Shown here: positions 49,253 to 62,090 of the stretch, in pieces
Position numbering within the stretch: position 1 is the stretch's first letter
Layout: each line of letters begins with the position of its first letter
DNA from: Odobenus rosmarus divergens
Lineage: Eukaryota > Chordata > Mammalia > Carnivora > Odobenidae
Length of the DNA stretch: 64,000 nucleotides
Assembly: GCF_000321225.1 (NCBI RefSeq)
Contig: NW_004450396.1
Span: 4,337,423 to 4,401,422 of the forward strand
Direction of reading: 5' to 3'
The notes under the pieces: generated by a model
The model's database searches: none
The model's input: the letters and a program-made list of their open reading frames with translations, nothing else
Told to the model about the DNA's origin: nothing
Program-made: the position numbers and the translations under genes

Positions 49253-49386
49253 TATACCATGTATAAAAAATAACTCAAAATGAATCTAAATGTAAAATAA
49301 CTTAAAATGAATCTGAATAACTCAAAAAAGAATCTAAATGCTATACCAGGTACAAAAAATAACTCAAAATGAATCTAAATGTAAAA
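49253..49386 (+). repeat. Tandem expansion inside L1 ORF2
   Basis: A 45-bp unit (tataccatgtataaaaaata followed by actcaaaatgaatctaaatg taaaa) at 49253-49297 recurs at 49342-49386 with two substitutions, period 89 bp. The stretch between holds further partial copies of the aatgaatctaaat motif. Confidence 0.85.
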
Positions 49387-49408
49387 CCATAAGAGAATTC
49401 CTTTTAAA

Positions 49409-49600
49409 TCTTTTTTTTTTTTTTTAAGATTTTATTTATTTGACAGAGAGCGAGCACAAGCAGAGGCAGCAGCAGAGAGAGAGGGAGAAGCAGTCTCCCA
49501 GCTGAGCAGGGAACCCGATGCGGGACTCGATCCCAGGACCCTGGAATCATGACCTGAGCTGAAGGCAGCCGCTTAACTGTCTGAGCCACCCAGGTGTCCC
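49409..49600 (-). mobile_element. Can-SINE, gene-sense
   Basis: Minus-strand copy with a 17-T tail and head gagccacccaggtgtccc. The direct repeat ccataagaga occurs at 49388-49397 and 49599-49608. The left copy is about 12 bp from the tail, so the exact duplication border is unclear. Confidence 0.92.
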
Positions 49601-50710
49601 CATAAGAGACTTTCATAGAACACAGAGGAGACTATTTTTGTGAGCTTGGATTAGGCAAAGATTTGTAGATACAAAACCAAAAATCCATATTAAAAAAAAA
49701 TTGGTAATTTTGGACTTCATCAAAATTTCAAACATTTGTTCTTGAAAACTGTTAAGAAAGCAATTAGAAGACTAGACAAAGACTGGAGGAAATGTTTGCA
49801 AATCATGTATCTAATTGAGCACCGCTTGTATAGAGAAAACCTAACTCTTAATTAAAAGTCAATAGTCAGAAACAAACAAGCCAATTAAAAAATGGCCAAA
49901 AAATTCGAACACTTCACTGAAGAAGATAAATGGATGGCAAATATGTACACGAAAAGATGGCTCAACATCATTAGTAACTAAAGATAAACAAATTCAAAGC
50001 ACTGTGAAATAGCACTGGACACCCTTTAGCAAGGCTATGGAGATACTGAAACCTTCACACACTGCTGGTAGGAAGGTTAAATGGCCTGACCACTTTTAAA
50101 AACAGTTGGGCAGCTTCTTAAGAAGTTAAATGGACATCTGCAATTGGATACAGCCCTTCTACTCTTAGGAATTTCTTCAGAAGAAATGAAAGCACGTGTT
50201 TATACAAAGACTTGTGATGCACATTCTTAGCAGCTTATTTCTAATAGCTAAAAGCTAGGTACAACCCCAACATCCATCAACAGGTGGACAGAGAAAAACA
50301 AACTGTGATCTATCATAAAATGAAACAATACTCAGAAATAAAAAGGATGAACTATTGATAAAATCTAAAATATAGATAGGTCTCGAAGTAATTATGAGTG
50401 ACAGAAGCCAGACAAAAAAAGAGTACATGGTATAAATGGTCTCACTTATATACAATTCTAGAAAATGGAAATTAATTCATAGGGATTGCCTGGGGGATAG
50501 AGGAGGTAGGGAGAGATTTCAAAGGAGCACAAAGGAACTTAGAGATGATGGATATGTTCATTATCTTCATTGAGATGATGGTTTCACAAGTGTTTAAATA
50601 TGTCTACACTTATCAAAATGTACATTTTAAATATATTGCATGTCAATTATACTTCAATAAAGCTGCTCACACTAAAAAAAGCAAACAAGCTAGTGATAAA
50701 AGGGTTTAAT

Positions 50711-50900
50711 TTTTTTTTAAAGATTTTATTTATTTGAAAGAGAGAGCGCGCACGCGTGTGCACAAGTTGGGGGGAAGGGCAGAGGGAGAGGGACAAGCAC
50801 TCCCTGAGGAGCGGGGAGCCAGATGTGGGCTCCATCCCAGGACTTAGATCATGACCTGAGCCAAAGTTAGATGCTTAACAATATGAGCCACCCAGGTGGC
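50711..50900 (-). mobile_element. Older tRNA-SINE copy, gene-sense
   Basis: Minus-strand copy with a gcgcgcacgcgtgtgcacaa segment and head gagccacccaggtggcc. Flanks gggtttaatttt and ggggttaatatt are an imperfect target duplication. The CpG-rich gcgcgcacgcgtg is unusual here. Confidence 0.88.
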
Positions 50901-50929
50901 CTGGGGGTTAATATTCTTAACATGCAAAG

Positions 50930-51420
50930 AGTCCCCATAAAATGAATTAAAAATAATCTAACAGAAAATGGGCAGAGGACCACCACAGAAAATTCAAAAG
51001 AATAACTATATGGCCAATAAAAAAATATATTCAACCTCACCAATAAGAAGGAATAAGGGGGGAAAAAAGGGAAAATTAGAAAGTGATGGGTTCTTTTTGT
51101 TTTTGTTTTTGCCTGTTTAACTGATCCACTGTACTTCAGGACACTTTTTCCTAAGAAACAAACTGAATAAGAGTAGCCAGCTGTGTAGTGAAGTACTGAT
51201 TAAAATACTGAAAAAATACGTAACAGTGGAATTGTACAACAATCATTTAAATAAATTATGGTGTATTCATTTAATGAAAGGGAATTCAGCCACTAAGATT
51301 GTATACAGAAGTATAATTGCCATGATGAAATATTGCTAATATATTATTAATCAGAGGCAAATAGTTTATAAAGCAATATAATGAATATACAAAAAGATGA
51401 TTATTTTTTTAGTCACCAAC
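50930..51420 (+). mobile_element. Old L1-type remnant, plus strand
   Basis: Diverged L1 ORF2-like: atgggcagaggaccaccaca, ataaaaaaatatattcaacc tcaccaataagaa, aaattatggtgtattcattt aatgaaagggaattcagcca. Family unclear. Confidence 0.5.
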
Positions 51421-53615
51421 CTTGGTTGCACCAACCATGAATTTAAGATAGCACACACAAAAAATTTTGGGTCCTTCATCACTATATTCATGCCTCACTT
51501 CATTTACACACTCTGAATAAAGCACAGCTCAATAATAAGGGGCACTCTCTCCCTGCAGACCCTGATGATATAAGTACCAGGGACCATTACTGAGGGAGAA
51601 GACCTGCTTACAATCCACCCTTTCAGAGATAGATGTTCATTCTTCAGTACCAATTACTGTTCTCAGATGGAAAATCTACATGGGTCTGACTTCGTTTTTT
51701 CAGTACATATTTTGGACTTCCTTTCGTAGCACTCTGACAATTTACTCCCAAATATTCAAAGATTGTTTAAAGAACAAGAGAAACTGAAGCTGTGAAGGAA
51801 AAGTGCTCTATGAATTGGAAATCGCAAAGCTTAACAGTAGTAGATGAGCCAGGGATGAATGAATCAACTGATGAAAATTATGTCTTACGATTTTGCCTTA
51901 TTTTTTTCAAAACTGTCCTTTTAACATTTCACTGTTTTTTCATTGTTTTTGTTGTTATGAATGGAAAGTAAAGCTGGATTTGACTATTTAATGGCATTTT
52001 CTGACTCCCTGTTTTTCTGTACTTGCTAGTTATCTATTGCCAACCACAATTTCACATTAAGCTCTGAGTGGGCACGCAAAGCATATAAACGCGGATATAA
52101 GCAACAGTTACACAGGATAGCAGGATTTTGGTATTTATCTTATTCTTTTTGCCAAACTCTATTTTCTAAGTATTATGCTATGCTAAACATGTATTATATT
52201 TTTTAAAAAAATAACAAAAAGCACCTAAATATTTATTTTTTGCAGTATTATGATGCCTTTCACAAAGAATTAAAATGGCCCATATGGATGCAGGTAACAA
52301 AAATAAACCTCAAACAATTATGAATACTTGTTTCTGTTGTGTAAGGGGAATTTTCTATACAAAAGCCAGATGACTGGATTTCAAGGAGTCATATTAACAC
52401 CCTACTTTTATCTTTAACACTCCTAGTACTGTGAAGGCAGCCATAAAAGACATCTGCAGAAATATTCACAAAGACCTAGTTTCTCAGATACTAGAAACAG
52501 AGGCTACTTACAAGTTCTTGCATTCCTCCCCTCCCTAGCCCTCCACAATATAAACATCTCTCTGTATAACACTATACAGATTATTTCACTGTAAAATAGG
52601 TCATAATTGATGCTTTCTGAAATTCCTTCAAGCTTTATGCTTCTAACATTTCAAAGCTTTCTAAAACATTTTTACATAGGCCATGATTGTAGTATGATGT
52701 TGCAACTAAACAACTGTATTTCTTCACTTAGTCGTTTTCTCTTCTTTGGCTAATTTAACTTTGTACATTTAAAATTCTAACCTAACCCGATAAAACTCAA
52801 AATTTTAACAGTCTCACCCCATCCATCCACCACTTTTTGAGGAGTGCACTACAGCAGGCTCTGGGAATACAAAGACACTGGCCCCCTCTTGGGGTCTGAA
52901 TCTTTTGGAGGTCAACAAGAAATTACTGCTCTATGCTAACTGGCGTAGCAAAGGTGTATCCACAAGGGGCTGAGAACATAGAGGTGGCAAATACATTTGC
53001 TTAAAGGAACGTCATACCCATCAAATTACTTCCAAATCTACCTACAACTGGCTATAATTGGGGATTCTAAATTTTATACAACTAAAAAAAATTCATAAAG
53101 TGTTTTCATAATTGATAATCAAATTTTGATTTATAGTAAGTTCAGTGCTTTTGTGTATGTTCTGGCCTTAAACAATTATAAGAAATAACGTGGTTTTCTC
53201 AGGAGATGTTTATCTTTATAGGAGGAAGAACAGAGGAAATAAGATATTTCAATTCAGAGCCCTTTGCATTTGAAGTGAATACAAGGTTTGTTATTATTAA
53301 AACCTATGTTTACTTATGTTATTGACTTTATAACAAAGTACAACTAAAAAAACCAAAATATTCTTTCTCTTATACTACATTAACAGTAAGATTTCCTTTT
53401 GGTTCAACACTTAATCCCTTTGTTCAAGACCTACTATTAGACACAGTTCTGTTAATGCGTGCAGTCATTTTACTGGATACCTAATCCTTTTATTTATAGA
53501 TGATTCTATTTCTAATTATAGCATTACTGTAAGCTGGTAGGTCTACTGTGCTAGGTTCCCAGCATTCAGCAGTTATGCAGCATCCTCCTTGCTTTCCTCT
53601 AGTGTTTGCTAAGTG

Positions 53616-53985
53616 TAGGGAATTTCTGTGGTCTGTTTGTGTCCCCCTGAAATTCCCATGTTGAAGTCCTAATGCCCAAAGTGGTGGTACTGGGAGGTGG
53701 GGCCTTTGGGAGGTCATGAGAGCAGAGCCCTTATGAACGGGAAGGGCACTAATCTCCTTATAAAAGAGGCCTCAGAGAGTTCCCTTGCCCCTTCTACCAT
53801 GTGAGGTTACAGCTAGAAGGTGCCATCTATGAACTCAAAAGTGAGCTCTCACTGGACACCGAATCTGCCAAGCCTTGATCTCGGAACTTCCCAGCATTCA
53901 GAACCGTGAGAAATAAATTTCTGTTGTTTCTAAGCCATGTAGGCTCTGGTATTTTGTTATAGTGGTCAGAATGGACTAAGACAAG
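53616..53985 (+). mobile_element. MaLR-type LTR (MLT1/MST-like), plus strand
   Basis: Well-preserved non-autonomous LTR retrotransposon LTR: gtttgtgtccccctgaaatt cccatgttgaagtcctaatg, ggtactgggaggtggggcct ttgggagg, ctccttataaaagaggcctc, aaccgtgagaaataaatttc tgttg, end aatggactaagaca. It has TATA (tataaaa) and AATAAA signals. No internal genes. The minus-strand frames over it are not genes. Confidence 0.85.
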
Positions 53986-54040
53986 AATGTTCAAGGGCTT
54001 AAAACATTTTTTTTTCAAATAAATATTTCTAGTTGTTCAT

Positions 54041-54235
54041 TTTTTTTTTTTAAAGATTTTTATTTATTTGAGAGAATGAGAGATAGAGAGAGAGAGCATG
54101 AGAGGGGGTTGGGTCAGAGGGAGAAGCAGACTCCCCGCTGAGCAGGAAGCCCGACGCGGGACTCGATCCTGGGACTCCAGGATCATGACCTGAGCCGAAG
54201 GCAGTCGCTTAACCAACTGAGCCACCCAGGCGCCC
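54041..54235 (-). mobile_element. Can-SINE, gene-sense
   Basis: Minus-strand copy ending gagccacccaggcgcccc. Flanks are T-rich (cattttttttt before, catttctttttttaa after), so the duplication is short and ambiguous. Confidence 0.92.
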
Positions 54236-54453
54236 CATTTCTTTTTTTAATTGTGTTTTACCGGGCCTGATTTGTTCCTGCTTCAGCTAATCTTAAGAAA
54301 CTGTGTGGATGGACCAGAGAAGTTCTATTGAGTAACACTTCGACTTTAGTAGCCTGGGTGTATTCAGGGCCTGTTAGTTATTTTGTATTTCCTTGGCATA
54401 TTTAATATGTTAAGGAGAACTTGTGCTACTAATGAAACTGTCCAAAGTTTTCT

Positions 54454-54635
54454 TTTTTTTAATTTATTTGACAGAGAAAGAGACAGCGAGAGAGGGAACA
54501 CAAGCAGGGGGAGTGGGAGAGGGAGAAGCAGGCTTCCCACTGAGCAGGGAGCCTGATGCAGGGCTCAATCCCAGGACCCTGGGATCATGACCTGAGCCGA
54601 AGGCAGACGCTTAACGACTGAGCCACCCAGGCGCC
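54454..54635 (-). mobile_element. Can-SINE, gene-sense
   Basis: Minus-strand copy with the gagacagcgagagagggaac body. Perfect 16-bp target duplication ctgtccaaagttttct at 54438-54453 and 54636-54651. The typical taaagatttt of the tail is missing. Confidence 0.95.
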
Positions 54636-55879
54636 CTGTCCAAAGTTTTCTAACAAGGAAGTATAACAGATTCATGTCTCAAAGCCAACCAAAAGCGAGA
54701 GCATCTACCATCATTCAGCAAATCTGTTAGGTGAACGCCAAAATATAATAAACTATCTCCAAATCCCTGAAGTACATGCTATTGTCCTTATGTTGATTTC
54801 CTATTCCATTATCAATCACTTTTCACACATCATGCTATTCAACTCAACTGTGTGACGTGTGCATTGCTATAGAAAACAGCTAGGATTTCTCTGCTGCAGC
54901 CTGGTTCAGGAGCTCTTAATATATCCCTGCTCCATACCATGCTTTATCCTTTGATGAAACACTGAGATAAAACAGGACAGGTATTTTGATTTTACAGGTT
55001 AAAAAACAGATGCAAAAATGCTGTTACTTGACCAGGGTCAAACAGAAATTGATGGCACTCTGCCTAGAACCCCAATGAGCTAACTCCTACTCCAGCCTTT
55101 CCCACCACACTGCTATTTTGCACCATTATCACTCTTCCTTTTTGGTGCGCTTTAAAAAGCATGAATGTAAGCATTAAAAAAAAAAAAGCCTGGATGAGGA
55201 ATTCAGGGCTCTGGTTTATGTTCAAAGCCAGTTTTTTATTTGTCCTGAATCCTTGAATGACACAGCCTTTCAAATCAAAGTATCCATTATGTGGAGAATA
55301 TTAAAATAGAGACTTCAGGATACGACCAAGAAATAGGTAGTTTAAGCATGTCTTCAAATATGGCATTTCTATATCTTAATTCTTCTACTAGGCTAAAAAT
55401 AGATACTTAAACTATGACCTACAATCAGTTATATATGTTACTGTATAATCTTATCCAAGTATGAGAACTGTAGTAACTGAGTTTGTCTTTGAATCATGCA
55501 TCATTAGTACTTTAAGAACACTATTAAATTGTACAACTACGCATATTAAATTAATTTCAACTAGACATTATCTTGTTGCAAAAATATTATAAAGTTAGTT
55601 ACATTAAAATCGAATGCTACATAATAAAGATAATTCATATTTTGGATTATACTGAGAATACAACTGCTTAATGCATTATAATTATCCCCAACATTTGTAA
55701 AAGAATGAGCTATTAATAATACCAGATAACCAAAGTTCCTTTTAGTCTTAAGGGCTCCTCCTAAATATTAAAATTGAAAACAAACAATACACTTCATCAG
55801 AGGAATATCTGGCTACCTTTTTAATTAAATTACTTCATGAAATAGGAAATGCAAAGACTAAATAAGTAGCTTTGTGTTT

Positions 55880-56112
55880 TAAGAGTATGCACTCTAGACT
55901 CAGACAGCTGGGTAAATGTGTGACCTTATGTAAATTACTTCATTCTCCCTGTGCCTCAGTTTCATCATCTGCAAAATGAGGATAATAATAGCATCTACCT
56001 TGCGGGGTTTTGAAAGGACTGTATGGAAGTATGTACGTAAAATGCTCGTAAGAGTAGCGGACACATAGTAAATATTTCATAAATGTTAGCTACTACTACC
56101 ACTATTATTATT
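55880..56112 (+). mobile_element. MIR, plus strand
   Basis: Well-preserved MIR: atgcactctagactcagaca gctggg, tgtgaccttatgtaaattac ttcattctccctgtgcctca gtttcatcatctgcaaaatg aggataataatagcatctac, gcggacacatagtaaatatt, tail actattattattag. Confidence 0.88.
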
Positions 56113-56544
56113 AGCCCCCAATTTACTCACTGATCATGGCTTTCATTCTATATTTTTATAAAATTTAAGGGGAAAATGCTATCTATAGGATTTGTAATTC
56201 TTATTTCAAACACTTATTGCACATCAGTAATATACCAGGTACTATGTTAGACAGGGAATTGCAAACACCATGGACTTTTGGTCAATGAGCAAGTTATATA
56301 ACAAAATTTTTATAGGAATATAAAGGTATCCATTACCTTGAACTCTGATACAGTATGTCACAGTGTGAAAAATAAAGCTATCAACTACAACAATGTAGGT
56401 GGTTCTTAATGAATATGAATTCTTTAAATAAAATCACATTTAGTGTCAATGGTTGAGATTGCTGTTCAGTGTAACTAAAATTCTTCCAGAGGTTTAATCA
56501 ACTACTTGGTAAGCACAAAAGACTGGAAAAGAGCATGGTAATCT

Positions 56545-56625
56545 GGGTCTGATTCCTGGATTTTACAGCCCTGCTCAACTTGGCACACAGTAGATGCTCA
56601 ATAAAGATTTGTCTTGCCTAAAATA
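56545..56625 (+). repeat. MIR/L2 3'-end remnant
   Basis: acttggcacacagtagatgc tcaataaagatttgtcttgc is the typical 3' end of such elements. A further diverged MIR/L2-like stretch follows at 56765-56910. Confidence 0.55.
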
Positions 56626-58484
56626 CTATGACAAAGTACTCCAGTTAACACTGATTCAGAGAAGAGACTGCCACCTAGTGGAAAATTAGGCTCATCACCT
56701 GGGATTATCAAATAATGCTGAGAATTTCCCAAAATAACACTTGATCCTATTTAAAATACTACATGTGTATTCATTGTGTGTCAGTATTCAGGCTAAGTAC
56801 TGGTAATAAAAAGATGAATAAGCCTCCATCTCTACTGCCTTCAAAATACAGATAATACAACGAAATCACATACTCCACAGAGAGGCATAAAGTAAAAGGT
56901 ATTGCAGAAAAAAAAGAAAAAGGCTTGCTTATTAGACAATCAAAAGCTAGTATTTCAGGAAATTTGCTAAAAAGGCAGGTTAGTGTAGCAAGTAAGAGCA
57001 CAGTCTCCAAGTCCAGACTGTATGGATCCAAGTTCTGGCTCATGTAAAATGATAATTATAGGACCTAATTCTTAAGATTATTGTGAAAAATGATATGTAA
57101 AAATGTAAAGTGCTTAAAGCAGTACCAGAAACAAAGAAAGTGTTTTGAAAGTATTAGTTATGATTATCACTACATTTAGAACAGGATCCTAGAGATGAGG
57201 TAGTGGAGGTAGACAAATATTAATAACAGAACATTAACTGCTTAAGTCTAGCTTCATAAATTTAATTCAGCAGAAGCCGTTTCTTCTGACTAGCACTCTG
57301 TTATTATGGGAATCCTAAAAGTACATTATTTGTGGTACTCTGTGACTAAATTTTGTATTACTAGATGATTAACCCTTTCAACATCAGGCAAATAAAACTG
57401 CCTTCTGAAAGTAAAAATTGTATTTCTTACCAAAAAAAGCAAAAAGTCAGTAGAAAGAAAGACCCAAAAGACCACAACCTGAACATATGCTTAACAGGGA
57501 AAGATGCTTGCTGACTCTTCACAGATTTTGCTAGAACTGAAAGATAGATGATACATTTAGCTACCATTGTGGTCTCATTCGCAGCTTATTTAACTTACAA
57601 AAAAAAAAAAAATGAGTTTGCTCCATTTTCCTTGAAAAATACCTAAATGTATGAGCAGCTCTGATAAATACTATTTAAAAATCATGTAACTGTTCTATAT
57701 CTTTCAAATTTTATACCACTAAAAACACTTATGTAAAGATAACATGTAAACTTTATTTTCAAGCCAAGAAAGCTTGGGCAAAATATTCCTGCATTAAAAA
57801 TAAGTAAGATATAAGGCAAACCTCTAACAAGTTAATAATAAATATTGTAAGTTTTAATGAAAAATCTAAATACTATTGACTTGATGATTATGGCTTGCAT
57901 TTAATGAGTAAAATACTTCAGAGTCTAAAACAACTTTTTGTTTTCTTATGACTATATACCATACACAAGAACTGTGCTAAATCTTGGATTGCTTGGGATT
58001 ATGTAACTTCTTCCTAAGCTTCCTCATTTTAAAAATAGGCAGCAAAGAGTTAGGAAAATGTGTTGAAACATTTTGAATTTTGTTTGTAAAGGTGTTAGTA
58101 TACTGAAAATTGTGTTCTAAAATCATGGCACAAAATAATTTTAATTTCATGTGTATTATTTGAACATTTTAATTTCTGAAACACTTTGAATTCCTTCCTT
58201 TTCTACATTAATACAGTACAGATATAATGTCCTTAACTTCATGCATTTATTTTCTAATACAACTGAACCAGAAAGGTACACATTCTAATTAAAAAAAAAA
58301 AAAAAAAGGCTGCCAACAGAATGAATAAAGAGGTGGAAAAAAACTTTTTCAATTCCCTTTCATATAGAGGTGCTTAAAAGCATATTAAAACCTCAGTTCC
58401 CATAAAATCAAGCATGTATGGGTTAAATGAGCATGGTAACCACCCATTTTACCTTTTTCCTTGTTTTATTATAGTCCTTATCAA

Positions 58485-58705
58485 TTTACAAAGTACTTTC
58501 ACAGTCCCTGCCTCACTGTAACCTCAAAAATGGCCCCCTGAGGTAGCACAGGTGTGGACAGTAGCAGTGCCACTTACCAGATGAGGAAATGGAGCTTCAG
58601 GAAGGCAACAGGCTTGCAAAAGGTCACTACAGAAACAGAATTGAACCTAAAACCTCTGCTTTTGAACTCCTAAAAACGCTTTGCTCTTTCTGCTTATGCT
58701 TCTAG
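58485..58705 (-). mobile_element. MIR, minus strand
   Basis: Antisense MIR: tacaaagtactttcacagtc, ccctgaggtagcacaggtgt, cttaccagatgaggaaatgg agcttcaggaaggcaacagg cttgcaaaaggtcactacag, attgaacctaaaacctctgc. Confidence 0.78.
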
Positions 58706-59224
58706 AATGGACTTCTTGGTGTAAATGCCTACTGTCTAAAAACCAAACTGGCAAACCCAACTGGGCTAATGATGGAAAACCTTGATCAATGACAGAAAAA
58801 ATACTGAAGAAAGAAAGATAAAGAGTGGAACTTCCACTTGCCTTTGTAGTGAAAATTTCAAAAGCCTACAAAGCACATTAGGAATTGAATGGAGACTGTT
58901 GTGAAAGCTCTAAAGGTTCTGAGGAAATAACCGTGCTGCCTCCTTCTGTACACCAGGCCCAGTGATGCGGATGCAGCACCTAGGTGTGACTCCCTGTCAC
59001 GTGAACAGTGAGAGTACACACAGAGAACGGCCTGTTTCAGGACACATGTTTGAACTAGACACCAGGTTTGAATATGTAAGGGAAATTTGGTATTTCTTCT
59101 TGGTAAAATTTTTCAAAATAAATCTAAATCTTACATATTTTTTTCTAATATAATTTGCCTGGAAGAGCATAATAAAATCCATACAATGATCAACAATTTC
59201 AGGTTTAGAACGTAACTGTCTAAT

Positions 59225-59763
59225 GTTCCACAAATAAGTGAAACCATATGATCACTGACTTTCTCTGCTTGACTTATTTCGCTTAGCATAATCTCCTCCA
59301 GTCCCATCCATGTTGATGTAAAAGTTGGGTATTCATCTTTTCTGATGGCTGAGTAATATTCCATTGTATATATGGACCACATCTTCTTTATCCATTCATC
59401 TTTTGAAGGGCATCTCGGCTCTTTCCACAGTTTGGCTATCGCGGACATTGCTGTTATGAACATTGGGGTGCATAAGGAAGAGCATGGAGGACATTAGGAG
59501 AAGGAAGGGAAAAATGAAGGGGGGGGAAATCGGAGGAAGAGATGAACCATGAGAGACTATGGACTCTGAGAAACAAACGGTTGTAGAGGGGAGGGGGGAG
59601 GGGGGATTGGTTAGCCCGGTCATGGGTATTAAGGAGGGCACGTACTGCATGGAGCACTGGGTGTTATACAAAAACAATGAATCATGGAACACCACATCAA
59701 AAACTAATGATGTATTGTATGGTGACTAACATAACATAATAAAATTTAAAAAATTAAAAAAAA
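59225..59763 (+). mobile_element. Twin-primed (5'-inverted) carnivore L1 3' end
   Basis: Short L1 insertion in two opposite halves. From 59225 to about 59472 the minus strand encodes the C-terminal part of L1 ORF2 (AKLWKEPRCPSKDEWIKKMW, then YTMEYYSAIRKDEYPTF), an inverted 5' half. From about 59474 to 59763 the plus strand carries the L1 3'UTR: ggacattaggagaaggaagg, a G-rich tract, gagcactgggtgttata, aatgaatcatggaacaccac, and an A-rich tail. Both halves lie between 18-bp target copies with two mismatches (59207-59224 and 59764-59781, agaacgtaactgtctaat and agaacttaactatctaat). No active L1. Confidence 0.93.
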
Positions 59764-59899
59764 AGAACTTAACTATCTAATAATTTAGCACTTCTCACAA
59801 CCATTAACCAATAACCAATTAACTGCTAACCAATATCTGTATTAACACAATAACCACTCACATTTCATTTAAATTTAAGACTCTCTGCCAAATAATCCC

Positions 59900-59966
59900 A
59901 CATTAATGTTATCTACATATATGTGTGTGTCTGTGTGTATATATATGTATATATTTGTATATTTAG
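59900..59966. repeat. (AT/GT)n microsatellite
   Basis: acatatatgtgtgtgtctgt followed by gtatatatatgtatatattt. Confidence 0.88.
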
Positions 59967-60807
59967 GCATTTAAGATATTGTATGTAAGCCATCCTAGCT
60001 TAGCAAAAACACTCAATGATGATACATGACATCCTAAACAAATCAGAGACTAATGATGACCGTTTATTTTTGAACAAGATTTAATATTAAAGAAAAGGAA
60101 CTGCAGTTTTGGGAGTGACAGCACCATGAGTACATACAGTGCAGAACAGTGAAATCCTAATTTCAGGACAGAAATTAAATAATTAAGGAAATGTTTAAAA
60201 ATAGCATAAATCCAAATAATTCTAATACCATCTTATTCCTGAAAAAAATGTGTCCAGAGTCTTTATTTCCTTATTTTTTCTCAGAAAGACAGAATAGTGT
60301 AATTTTAGAGTAGAAAAAGACTTTAAATTTCTAATTCCAGATCTTATTTTCTCTGACATTTGATGTTTTTACCTTCCTTTTAGGCTAAGAAATTCTTAAA
60401 ACTATAGCTTATTACAACTTTGTACTTTAGTGAAAAACAAAAACATGGAATAAGAAACTAAATATTCAACAGAAAACATTAAAGATCCCTACACTTCCTA
60501 AACGTTGTTTACCTTTTAAATTTAGTTAACACATTCCCAAATAATTTTTAGGTGAATTTTATTTATTTAAATTTAGAAAGAAAGTGATGATTACCTTTCT
60601 GTGATTCCAACAAAAGGGCACAACCATTTATGTGTACCTTTGCTGATATTTAAACTCCATAATAATAGTGCTTATGGAAAAATAAAATGTTATAATCTAT
60701 TTAATCTGTTTCTTAAAATATATTCAAGAGAACTTTATTAATACAAAGATTGATAGTTTTCACAAAGCTCATGATTCCTGGTTTAGTCTAAAAGTAAAGG
60801 TTACTTA

Positions 60808-61035
<228 letters not shown>

Positions 61036-61636
61036 TTATTCTTTAACTTACTAAAAACAGTTATAGTAATAACAAAGCTCACATTATTTACATGAAAACC
61101 CTGATTACTTAAAAATAGTTGAGTAACTCATATTAAATAATTATTTTTCATCCTGTTGGACCTCCTCTACTTCTCATCCCAACCTCTTCAGTGAAGTTTT
61201 CAAGGCACCAAAAAAAAAAAAAAAAAAGAGCTTAGCAGGAGAGAAGTACCTGACTCAAATCTGACAGCTGAGCAAATGCCAACTAATAACAACTCAGAGA
61301 GAACTCTGGGAGGAACTGCAGGCTCTAAAACTGAAGACACTGGTTGAAGGAGGTTTGGTGGGGAATTCATTTTTCTATTTTTTTTCCAGAGACTGAGGTA
61401 CCACCTGCTTCAAAGATACATATGATTATTAATGGCTAAAAGAGGCCTACAGCAGAGGTCTAAGGAACCTATGAAAACCGGAACTCAAAAATCAAAGAAC
61501 CAAGATCAAATTATTGAGGGAGAAAAGAGATTTAACACTTCCAAACTGATGCTAAAGTATCAAAACACAGTAAGAAAAAAAAAAAAACCCTAAGCGAACC
61601 AACTAGTCAAAACGCTTAAAGATGGAGACAATGTGC

Positions 61637-61767
61637 AATTAAGGAGAGCACGTGCTGTGATGAGCACCAGGTGTTGTGATGGACCGCTAAATTCTACACC
61701 TGAAACTAATATTACACTGTACGTTAACTAACTGGAATTTAAATAAAAACTTAGGGGAAAAAAATCA
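61637..61767 (+). mobile_element. L1 3'-end fragment, plus strand
   Basis: caattaaggagagcacgtgc tgtgatgagcaccaggtgtt, then cacctgaaactaatattaca ctgtacgttaactaactgga atttaaataaaaac. 5'-truncated 3'UTR piece, subfamily different from that at 59474. Confidence 0.82.
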
Positions 61768-61977
61768 AGAGAATAAACACAGTGAACCAAATACTACTGA
61801 TTACAGATATTTTATATTTTATAAAATTCTCTCAATTTATTGCTAAAAAGTGTTTATGTGGTTTTAGCTTTTCTTTTGAAAAGCAAAGATGAGGCAGAAA
61901 TGAACTTCCCAATGTACTGATTTATTGTATTGGGAAAACATGAATTACAGTAATTGAGCAAAATTGCTTTTGCTTTT

Positions 61978-62090
61978 CTTTTTTAAGAATCTTACTTTTA
62001 AGTAATCTCTATACCCAATGTGGGGCTGGACCTTACGACCCCAATGATCAAAAGTCGCAAGCTCTATCAACTGAGCCAGTCAGGAGCCCC
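61978..62090 (-). mobile_element. Old, short tRNA-SINE copy, gene-sense
   Basis: Minus-strand diverged copy: ttaagtaatctctataccca atgtggggctgg, then ctctatcaactgagccagtc aggagcccc. It lacks the GA-rich body, so about 110 bp long. No target duplication seen. Confidence 0.82.

Larger units (their letters stand above)
48235..50690 (+). mobile_element. L1 ORF2 and 3' end, plus strand (SINE-interrupted)
   Basis: Long sense L1: aaataaaactgtctttcttt acagatagaatcgtctatgc, ggttccaggatacaagatca, atattgaaaactacaaaact gctgagagaaactgaagaag, gtaatcccactcaaaattcc agtagg, ggattaggcaaagatttgta, aatggccaaaaaattcgaac, caacatccatcaacaggtgg, and an end like attgcatgtcaattatactt caataaag. It is split by SINEs at 48599-48779 and 49409-49600 and has an internal tandem expansion at 49253-49386. 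No intact frame. Confidence 0.88.

Noticed and set aside
53490..54018. Minus-strand frames of 75 and 63 codons
   Set aside because: Antisense of a MaLR-type LTR.
59131..59463. 110-codon minus-strand frame with L1 ORF2-like protein
   Set aside because: It is the inverted half of a truncated L1 plus flanking DNA, not a gene.
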